IMG/VR virus record: IMGVR_UViG_3300048833_000312
Coordinates: 1 to 23,176 of that record
Length of the DNA: 23,176 nucleotides
Origin: a virus
Direction: 5' to 3' (one strand)
Below, in pieces: positions 13,577 to 19,537 of this stretch. Below the pieces are notes generated by a model, which did not search any database, was not told the DNA's origin, and saw only the letters and a list, made by a program, of their open reading frames with translations. Position 1 is the first letter of the stretch. Every line of letters starts with the position of its first letter. Made by a program: the position numbers and the translations under genes.

Positions 13577-14944
13577 TCACGCGGCGGTCTTGCGCTTTCG
13601 CGCGGGTTCGGGTTCCGCGTCGATGCCCGGTGTGTCGGCCGGAGCCCCGCCCAACCGCTCGGCCTTCACTTGCGCGAAGCTCCGCCCGTCGCCGTCGAGG
13701 ACCGCGTCGCGGCCCGTCTCAGCCTGCCAGCGCTCCACGCCGACATCGACATAGGCGGGGCTGATCTCCATCGCGAAGACGCGGCGGTCATTGGCCTCGC
13801 CCGCCATGATCTGCGATCCGGACCCCGAGAAGGGTTCGTAGCACAGGCCCCCGCGCGCAACGTGCTGGCGCATCGGGATCCCGAAGGCGTCGAGCGGTTT
13901 CGGTGTCGGGTGATCGGGGCGCTCGTCCTTGGCGAAGCTGGGCATCTCCCAGGTTGAGGGCAGCGTCTGCTCGGCCACCTTGGGCGGGCGGTTCGGTCGC
14001 CGCCAGCCCATGAAGCAGGGCTCGTGCTTCCACAGGTAGTGCGACCGGGTCAGGACGCCCCGGTCCTTCACCCAGATGATCTGCTGATGGACGAAGGCGC
14101 CGGCTTTTTCCCAGCAGGCTTCCAGCATCGCCTGACGCCGCGAGGCGTGCCAGCAGTACCAGGCCGCATCCTCGGTGATTGCCTCGGCGACAGCGGCGGC
14201 GATGAAACCGTCGTAGAGCTCGGCGCCTTGGCTGCTGTCGTCCCATGTCACGCCGTAGGACTGGCTCCAGTCTTTGTTGCGCGTCGGATGGTTCGAGCCG
14301 TCGTAGTCCACCAGATAGGGCGGGTCGGTCGCGAACAGCACCGCGCGCTCGCCGTTCATCAGACGGCGCACATCGGCCGCGCTGGTGCTGTCACCGCAGA
14401 GCAGCCGGTGATCGCCGAGGATCCACAGATCGCCCGTCCGCGAGGCCGGATTGCGGGGAGGCTCCGGGATGGTCACCGGCGGCACGGTGCCTCCGGCGCC
14501 ACCTTCCTCACCGTCCCCTTCCGGCACGAAGGCCAGCAGCTTGTCCAGCTCACCATCGGAAAAGCCGACCAGCGAGAGGTCGAAGTCGTCGGCCAGCAGG
14601 TCGTTCAGTTCGGCCGACAACAGCGCCTCATCCCAGGTCCCGAGTTCGGTCAGCTTGTTGTCCGCGATGCGGTAGGCCCGGCGCTGCGCCTCGGTCAGAT
14701 GCCCGAGAACGATCACCGGCGCCTCGGTCAGCCCGAGTTGCGTTGCGGCCAGGACGCGCCCGTGGCCCGCAATCAACTCGCCGTCCTCGCCGACGAGGCA
14801 GGGCACGGTCCAGCCGAACTCGGCCATGCTGGCCGCGATCTTCGCGACCTGCTCGGGCCCATGCACCTTCGCGTTTTTCGCGTAAGGCTGCAGGCGCGCA
14901 AGCGGCCACTGCTCGATCCGCTCGGGGGCGAAGGCGAGGGTCAT
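13577..14944 (-). CDS. ParB domain-DNA methyltransferase fusion (beta class, N6-adenine or N4-cytosine)
   Basis: A 455-residue protein. Residues 10-125 form a ParB/Srx-like N-terminal domain (ELIAGHGRVLAATQLGL, YRIADNKLTELGTWD). Residues 170-410 form the methyltransferase: motif IV DPPY (207-210) comes first and the SAM motif I PFSGSGS (371-377) near the end, so the order is the beta class. HPTPKP (345-350) is also typical. DPPY fits amino methylation of adenine or cytosine. The start is set at 14944 on an AGGA site eight bases upstream; an earlier in-frame ATG at 15037 would extend it into the repeat array. The basic tail ends KRKTAA. It is immediately followed by the cytosine methylase, and it lies downstream of the candidate promoter. 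Confidence 0.9.
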   Translation of the reverse strand: MTLAFAPERIEQWPLARLQPYAKNAKVHGPEQVAKIAASMAEFGWTVPCLVGEDGELIAGHGRVLAATQLGLTEAPVIVLGHLTEAQRRAYRIADNKLTELGTWDEALLSAELNDLLADDFDLSLVGFSDGELDKLLAFVPEGDGEEGGAGGTVPPVTIPEPPRNPASRTGDLWILGDHRLLCGDSTSAADVRRLMNGERAVLFATDPPYLVDYDGSNHPTRNKDWSQSYGVTWDDSSQGAELYDGFIAAAVAEAITEDAAWYCWHASRRQAMLEACWEKAGAFVHQQIIWVKDRGVLTRSHYLWKHEPCFMGWRRPNRPPKVAEQTLPSTWEMPSFAKDERPDHPTPKPLDAFGIPMRQHVARGGLCYEPFSGSGSQIMAGEANDRRVFAMEISPAYVDVGVERWQAETGRDAVLDGDGRSFAQVKAERLGGAPADTPGIDAEPEPARKRKTAA

Positions 14945-15003
14945 GAGGTTGATCCTGTTCGATAGGTTGGCCAGCACGCGCCCGTTCAAGCGGAGCGGCG
15001 CGG

Positions 15004-15298
15004 TGGACTCCGCTGGTGGATTCCGGCTGGACCCCAAAGGTGGATCCTGACTGACTTCCGGAGTCCAGGGTATCCACTCCGGAGTCCACCTGCCAAGTAT
15101 CTGTTATTGCGTCGTTATCAGAAGATCAGAGGGTGGACTCCGACGTGGGTGGACTCCCATAAAATCGGACCTGACGCTGGCGATATTGCGCGCTTCGCCC
15201 CCCAGCATACGAATATCGCCCGGAAGGAACCGGAAACTCGCCGGGGCTGGACCCCAACTGGATTCCCGGCTGGATTCCGGGGTCCACCATGGGGTCCA
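15004..15298. repeat. Array of 8-bp TGGAYYCC repeats in both orientations
   Basis: Twelve full copies of TGGA(C/T)(C/T)CC or its complement occur in 295 bp. Forward copies: TGGACTCC at 15004, 15134 and 15150; TGGATTCC at 15017, 15259 and 15271; TGGACCCC at 15028 and 15248. Inverted copies: GGAGTCCA at 15060 and 15081; GGGGTCCA at 15279 and 15291. A shortened TGGATCC starts at 15041. Under equal base frequencies fewer than 0.1 copies are expected, so the cluster is not chance. Copies fall in two groups, 15004-15157 and 15248-15298, with spacings of roughly 11-16 bases inside groups. This suggests a multi-site protein-binding region such as an origin or a silencer. Confidence 0.7.
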
Positions 15299-15353
15299 CT
15301 GAGACGACAACGGGGAGAGCCGTCTTCCAACGCACTCTCCCCATCATGATGCT

Positions 15354-15383
15354 TCTATAGCACCCCAATGTTGCATGTGTCGA
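15354..15383 (-). promoter_or_regulatory. Candidate sigma-70-type promoter for the methyltransferase operon
   Basis: On the minus strand, TCGACA (15383-15378) resembles the -35 box TTGACA with one mismatch, and TATAGA (15359-15354) is a fair -10 box, 18 bases apart. It points toward the methyltransferase genes and transcribes through the repeat array. The -35 box overlaps a half-site like the nearby palindrome (TGTTGCA, 15369-15375, extending to TGTGT at 15380), so binding there could block or help polymerase. Confidence 0.5.
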
Positions 15384-15391
15384 AGGGAAAA

Positions 15392-15403
15392 GTGTTGCAA
15401 CAC
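15392..15403. promoter_or_regulatory. 12-bp perfect palindrome, operator candidate
   Basis: GTGTTGCAACAC is self-complementary. A related half-site TGTTGCA occurs 23 bases away at 15369-15375, and the pair is part of a larger imperfect inverted repeat (CCAATG-TTGCA at 15365-15375 against its complement ending at 15409). The location just upstream of the -35 box fits a repressor or activator dimer site, possibly for a phage regulator. Confidence 0.5.
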
Positions 15404-15414
15404 ATTGGACTCGC

Positions 15415-15792
15415 TCATGCATTCAGCCGCGCCGCCATCTTGGTCAGTGCCAACTGCCAGCGCCGCCAGGCGGTCGTGCGGTCGCAGCCGAGCTCGCCGC
15501 TGATCTGCTTCCACGGCACCCGGGCCGCACGGGACCAGACCAGCTTGCGCTCCCCCTCCTCGATCCAGAGCACCCAGTCGAAGGTCTGTTCAAGCCGGGT
15601 GATCGCGGCGGCCGACGGCCAGACCCGCATCGGCTCGGGCTCCATGCGGGCGATCTCCTTTGGCGAGCGCAGGATGGCGGGCCAGGCGTTGAAGTAGCCC
15701 TGCACTTTCACGGGCGGCAGCTTGCGCAGGGTGCGGAAAGCCTCCTCGAAATGATCCGCCACGTCGTCGGCGGTCCAGACGCGGTCAGTCAT
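15415..15792 (-). CDS. DUF6362 protein, C-terminal helix-turn-helix
   Basis: A 125-residue protein. The conserved beginning WTADDVADHFEEAFRTLRKL, KVQGYFNAWPAI, the central ITRLEQTFDWVLWIE and LVWSRAARVPWKQI, then GCDRTTAWRRWQLALTKMA, match DUF6362. The C-terminal third is a sigma-like helix-turn-helix, with LGCDRTTAWRRW as the recognition helix, so DNA binding is likely. The start at 15792 overlaps the previous stop by eight bases. It is the last gene before the 470-bp control region, and may be a good candidate for binding there. Prophage regulator of late or methylase genes is a guess. Confidence 0.8.
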   Translation of the reverse strand: MTDRVWTADDVADHFEEAFRTLRKLPPVKVQGYFNAWPAILRSPKEIARMEPEPMRVWPSAAAITRLEQTFDWVLWIEEGERKLVWSRAARVPWKQISGELGCDRTTAWRRWQLALTKMAARLNA

Positions 15793-15994
15793 GGCGCACC
15801 CCCTGCCCCGTCGTCCGCTTGCCGTAGAGCTTTTCCGCGAGCTGGCGGACCAGCTCGCGTTCGGGCCAGGTAAGCCGCTGGTCGTCGACACTGACCGCGA
15901 GCATCCCCTGCTCATGCCAACCGTCGCGTTTGACCCGGTCGGCGTCACGGCGGTCGCCACCATAGCCGCGGGGCGTGAAGCGCATGCCGATCAT
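15785..15994 (-). CDS. Small conserved-type hypothetical protein, 69 residues
   Basis: A 69-residue basic protein: MIGMRFTPRGYGGDRRDADR, VKRDGWHEQGMLAVSVDD and LTWPERELVRQLAEKLYGKR. The ATG overlaps the resolvase stop (ATGA) and its stop lies inside the start of DUF6362, so it is part of the coupled run. The middle RDGWHEQGMLAV looks strand-rich and the end looks helical. I recall similar small proteins in related prophages but no named domain. It is a different frame from both neighbours, and the coupling is the main support for it. Confidence 0.65.
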   Translation of the reverse strand: MIGMRFTPRGYGGDRRDADRVKRDGWHEQGMLAVSVDDQRLTWPERELVRQLAEKLYGKRTTGQGVRHD

Positions 15995-16479
15995 GCCAGG
16001 CCTCCCTTTGTCTCGATGGCCCAGAGCAACAGCGCGATGGCGTCGGCCTCGTTGTCGTCGGCCGGGCTGAAGCCCCGGGCCCGCGCGGACGCGATCATCG
16101 CGGTCTTGTCTGCGTTGCCCTTGCCGGTGGCATGGCGCTTGATCGTGCCGACCGGGACGCCCTCGTAGGGCACGCCCCGCAGCTCGGCCCATGCGGTCAG
16201 CGTGGCCATGAGCCCGCCATAAACATGGGCCGCGTCAGTGCCTGCGTGGCGGCGGACTTCCTCGAACCAGATGGCAGCGACAGGTCCGGACAGCCGGTCG
16301 ATCTCGGTCAGCCAGTTGGTGAAGCGCAGGTAGCGCATACCGCCACCGTCGAAGCGGCCGGGCTTGAAGCTGACCGTGCCGCTGGTGATCAGGCCGTCAT
16401 GCGCGCGCAGGGCCCAACCGGTGCTGGTGCCGAGGTCGAGCGCGAGGATGGTGCGCGGGTTCTGTGTGGGTTCGGCCAT
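15991..16479 (-). CDS. RuvC-like Holliday junction resolvase
   Basis: A 162-residue RNase H-fold protein. ILALDLGTSTGWAL carries the first acid (Asp15), IWFEEV the second (Glu73 or Glu74), and DDNEADAIALL the last pair (Asp142, Asp146). Spacing and size match phage RuvC-like resolvases, which cut four-way junctions formed in replication and recombination before packaging. A strong ribosome site, AGAGGAGG, lies just upstream of the ATG. It starts the resolvase-69aa-DUF6362 run and follows the 344-bp gap with the AT-rich island. Its neighbours (helicase, nuclease, primase) fit a recombination-replication role. The exact substrate is inferred from family. Confidence 0.82.
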   Translation of the reverse strand: MAEPTQNPRTILALDLGTSTGWALRAHDGLITSGTVSFKPGRFDGGGMRYLRFTNWLTEIDRLSGPVAAIWFEEVRRHAGTDAAHVYGGLMATLTAWAELRGVPYEGVPVGTIKRHATGKGNADKTAMIASARARGFSPADDNEADAIALLLWAIETKGGLA

Positions 16480-16823
16480 GCCGACCTCCTCTTCGCTTGG
16501 GCGAGCGTGGCGGGAGGGCTGGCCGGTGAAGGCTGCGGTCTCGCCAGGCCCCGAAGGGTGGTCTGGTCATGTCAGGCGCGGGGCGAACGGGCCGCCCGGC
16601 AATGTTTCTGTGCTTCAGTGCAATCCGCTTGAAGCAACCCGGGGCCTAACCCCTTGGCGTCCCTATATAATATATATATTTCATATTGTTATATTGAGAT
16701 ACGGGGCACATCACTCCTTACTTATGCCGCGCGCACGCACACGCGTAGGGAAAGGGTTTCCTCCTGAAAGATTGAAGCAAGGACGGGCCCCCATTTTTCT
16801 CATCCTGTTCTGATGGTTACGGG
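16480..16823. other. 344-bp non-coding gap with AT-rich island
   Basis: No convincing gene on either strand. The main feature is the stretch 16664-16701, with only four G or C in 38 bases, in a genome of about two thirds G+C. It includes TATAATATATATAT and two ATATTG steps nine bases apart. A small GGGG-CCTAA-CCCC hairpin sits at 16641-16653. The ribosome site of the resolvase is at the left end. The island could be a promoter for the resolvase operon or an unwinding element. Confidence 0.55.
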
Positions 16824-19151
16824 TCATTTGACTTCCTTTTGAGAGATCCTGCGCCCTGAAGCATCGCGCCAGGGACCGACCCACCTTGCCATCCTGTAGA
16901 CCATCGCCTGTTTGGTCGATGACCCGCGCATGCCAGTGGTGATATCCCCGCTCTCGAAGAGGGTCAGCAGGATTTCGTCCCGGTCACGGGATTTCAGCCA
17001 TTGTGAGGCCCGGGTGATCTCGGACTTGGTGATCCCCTTGGCGCCGGCCGCCCGGATGATCTCCTTCAGCCGCTTCAGATGGGCCTCGGTCTCGGTGTCC
17101 GCGACATGCCGCTCGACCGCTTCCATCGTGCGCTGTGCATAGTGCCGCACGAAGGTGATCGCCCACTCCGCGGCGGTGATGTCGATTTCGGGTCGGGTCG
17201 GATCACGCCCCACCGCCACGATGAGCGCCAGCTTCAGGGCATTTTCCCCGATGCGGGCCAGGATTGCGGTGAAAGCCGTGCCAGCCGCCGCGCGCAATTC
17301 CTCCGTCAGCTCGACGCTGAGTTGGCTGAACCGGGCCCTCGCTTCCTCGGTCATCGGCACGACCATCGGGTTCACGGCGGTGTTCTGGTCGGCGGTCTTG
17401 CCGGTCAGGTTGCCCTTTCTGCCTCCACCGCCCGCTGCGATCCGTTGCAGCCCCTGGATCAGTGCGAGCGGGGCCTGCCGGATGCCCACGGCGATGTTTT
17501 CATCGGGGTAGTCCTCGTCGCTGGGCAGGATCAGAAAGCGCGCGAGCGAGCCATCAACCACGTTGGCGCCCTGCAGCGCGCCCCAGAAGTGCAGCGGCGT
17601 CGTGGTGCCATAGACGCAGAGACAGGGCTGGTTGATGTCGCGCCGTTCGTTCGTGCCGTCCCGGTTGGCATACTCCGCCCCAAGGAAGATCCCGCCCGCA
17701 GCCGTGAAGAGCTCGGTCATGTTGTCGAGAATCTCGGTGATGTGGCGCGGGCTGCGCTTGCGGTCCGCGGCCGCCGACAGGAACATGCCGAACTCGTCGA
17801 TCTGGAACAGGATCGCGGGCTGGCGGTACAGCGCGGTCAGAAGCCCCGCGCCGGAGGCGATCTTGTTGCCACCAAGGTGATGGGCGAGCCCCGCCTCGAA
17901 GAAGGTCTCGTTGATGATCTCCCGGGCGTGGTTCTTGCCCGATCCGCTGTCCGCGATGCCCACGACATAGAGGTTCGAGCGCAGGTTGCTCTCGGTGCGG
18001 TAATTCCGCCCCATCAGCGCACCGATGGCGCAGAGGCTGGCCCCGAGCGACAGAAGCGGTTGCGGGCGTCGGGCGGTGGACAGCATGTAGTCCGTCAGAT
18101 CGCCCACCAGCCCGTCAGGGATGACCAGCGAGAATGGCGGCGCGGCAGGTGACGCGGATGGCACTGTTGCCGCCACATCCAGCCTCGCGAGAAGCCCTGC
18201 CGCGGGATGCTCCCCGTCTGCGTGGAGGCTGCCGTCGAGACGAAGATCGGGGTCAGGTTGCCAGCCGCGTTCCATGGCAAGATGGTAGATCGTGCCAGCC
18301 CCGATCCGGTCGGGCTTGAAGCTGCACCAGGTCTTCATGGTGGTGGCGGGCACGTCCTTGGCCGCCTGCGCAGACCAGTCGGCAAAGAGACCGGCCCCGG
18401 CCTCGCCGAGCGCCCCCTTCAGAGCCATGCCGACGCGCATCCAGCTGTCATAGTCGAGCTCGGTATTCGGGAGCCAGGCAAGCGCCGCCTCAATCGCGGG
18501 CAAAGTGCCGATTTGACTGTGGCTGCGCACGACATCAGCGGCTGGTGACATGGCAGCTAACCCGCGCTGACGAAGGGCTTCAGGCAGCAGAGCATAGGCC
18601 TCGTCGAGGAAAGCGGTGGCAGCCTCGGCCGAGATCTCCGGCAGGTCGGTGATGTCGATGTCCGCCAGCCCTTCCTCGGGCCAGGCATAGGGCGCGCCGG
18701 TGTCAGGGTGGATGGCATAGGCCAGGAACTGCTGCCCGAGGCAGAGCACCTCCAGCGGGTGGCGCTTGATTCCGCGGAATGGTTCTGCGGTGCGATAGAC
18801 CAGCAGGCGCTTCGGGGCCCGGCCAATCCGCAGGGCGGGTGTATCGCCGAGACGTTCCCGGGCGAGGCGATCGATCTGCAGCGCCAGGTCTGCATCGTCC
18901 TTGATGTCGATGTCGACCGCCGCCACGGCGCCGCCAACGATGCCGACGCCGCAATCGGGCCACGACGACCATGTGGCCACCTCGACCTCGGTAGTGCCGC
19001 GTTCCGCATGGCGGTTCCATTCCGGGTAATCCGTCCATGCGCCGCGCTGGAACCGGCCGGGCTTCTTCGTTCCGGGAGCGATGGGCAGGATGGCATAGCC
19101 ATGGGTGACGAGCCGCGCGCCGTAGCGCGCCATGAAGGATGTGTCAGCCAT
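16824..19151 (-). CDS. Bifunctional primase-polymerase with helicase/ATPase domain
   Basis: A 775-residue protein. Residues 5-200 form an AEP prim-pol domain: GYAILPIAPGTKKPG, metal-binding VDIDIKD (Asp80, Asp82) and the basic RAPKRLLVYR. Residues 212-298 resemble a PriCT domain (AIEAALAWLP, WMRVGMALKGALG). Residues 340-700 form a P-loop ATPase of the DUF3987 kind: Walker A-like IADSGSGKN (399-407), Walker B ILFQIDEFGMF (447-457). The C-terminus has a winged-helix-like part (ITKSEITRAS). It should prime and unwind phage DNA. The ATG at 19151 overlaps the DUF6511 stop (ATGA) and fits the domain; an earlier ATG at 19226 adds 25 unrelated residues. Confidence 0.85.
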   Translation of the reverse strand: MADTSFMARYGARLVTHGYAILPIAPGTKKPGRFQRGAWTDYPEWNRHAERGTTEVEVATWSSWPDCGVGIVGGAVAAVDIDIKDDADLALQIDRLARERLGDTPALRIGRAPKRLLVYRTAEPFRGIKRHPLEVLCLGQQFLAYAIHPDTGAPYAWPEEGLADIDITDLPEISAEAATAFLDEAYALLPEALRQRGLAAMSPAADVVRSHSQIGTLPAIEAALAWLPNTELDYDSWMRVGMALKGALGEAGAGLFADWSAQAAKDVPATTMKTWCSFKPDRIGAGTIYHLAMERGWQPDPDLRLDGSLHADGEHPAAGLLARLDVAATVPSASPAAPPFSLVIPDGLVGDLTDYMLSTARRPQPLLSLGASLCAIGALMGRNYRTESNLRSNLYVVGIADSGSGKNHAREIINETFFEAGLAHHLGGNKIASGAGLLTALYRQPAILFQIDEFGMFLSAAADRKRSPRHITEILDNMTELFTAAGGIFLGAEYANRDGTNERRDINQPCLCVYGTTTPLHFWGALQGANVVDGSLARFLILPSDEDYPDENIAVGIRQAPLALIQGLQRIAAGGGGRKGNLTGKTADQNTAVNPMVVPMTEEARARFSQLSVELTEELRAAAGTAFTAILARIGENALKLALIVAVGRDPTRPEIDITAAEWAITFVRHYAQRTMEAVERHVADTETEAHLKRLKEIIRAAGAKGITKSEITRASQWLKSRDRDEILLTLFESGDITTGMRGSSTKQAMVYRMARWVGPWRDASGRRISQKEVK

Positions 19152-19537
19152 CAGAAGGGTACCTCGGGGGTCATGGCGTCGAGGCGGTTGCGGTCGCTGG
19201 CCGCAAGCTCGCGCAGGTGGTCGCAATATCCGGTGACGACTGCATCAATGAAGCGGTCCCATTCGATCTCGGTCAGCGTGGCGAGGTCGGATTTGCCGAT
19301 GCTTTCGAGATACTCGCCGCCCGTCTGGCCGCCGACGGTCATCGCCTCGGCCTCGTTCGGGGTGGGATCGATCATGCCCTTCCTCCCGTGGCAGATGTCC
19401 TGGCAGGTGCGGCTGCAGAGCTGCTTGCGGCTGGTGTCGCGCCGTGGGTCCGAGACGCGGAAATCCCGGTCGAACCAGCCAAAGCCGCGAGGTTGCCGGT
19501 GACAGATGGCGCAAAGGCCGGGGTGGGATGCGCGCAT
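19151..19537 (-). CDS. DUF6511 zinc-finger-like protein
   Basis: A 128-residue protein starting MRASHPGLCAICHRQPRGFG. The CAIC pair (9-12) and LCSRTCQDICH (41-51) form a likely zinc-binding knuckle, separated by the aromatic FGWFDRDFRVSDP. A hinge (MIDPTPNEAEAM) and a helical C-terminus (EIEWDRFIDAVVTGYC) follow. I recognise this as the DUF6511 layout. It overlaps the end of the helicase frame by 166 bases and the primase start by 1-3 bases. It sits between helicase and primase, so a helper role in replication is a reasonable guess only. Confidence 0.78.
   Translation of the reverse strand: MRASHPGLCAICHRQPRGFGWFDRDFRVSDPRRDTSRKQLCSRTCQDICHGRKGMIDPTPNEAEAMTVGGQTGGEYLESIGKSDLATLTEIEWDRFIDAVVTGYCDHLRELAASDRNRLDAMTPEVPF

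Larger units (their letters stand above)
14945..15414. other. 470-bp non-coding regulatory or origin-like interval
   Basis: The interval separates the DUF6362 gene from the ParB-methylase gene. It has no ORF with family resemblance on either strand; small ORFs in it have the repetitive Pro/Gly/Trp composition produced by the repeats. It contains the TGGAYYCC array (15004-15298), a less GC-rich segment around 15090-15130, a promoter candidate at 15354-15383 and a 12-bp palindrome at 15392-15403. Both a replication origin and a control region for the methyltransferase operon are plausible. Confidence 0.6.

Noticed and set aside
15004-15298. CRISPR array
   Set aside because: Repeats are 8 bp, degenerate, in both orientations and irregularly spaced; there are no long repeats or uniform spacers, and no cas genes apart from a phage Cas4-like nuclease.
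15126-15422. A 98-codon minus-strand ORF with VDPMVDPGIQPGIQLG inside the repeat interval
   Set aside because: The periodic protein sequence is explained by the DNA repeats, the frames on all sides look similar, no ribosome site precedes it, and no family is recognised.
16641-16653. GGGG-CCTAA-CCCC as a terminator
   Set aside because: The stem is only four base pairs and is not followed by a T run on either strand.
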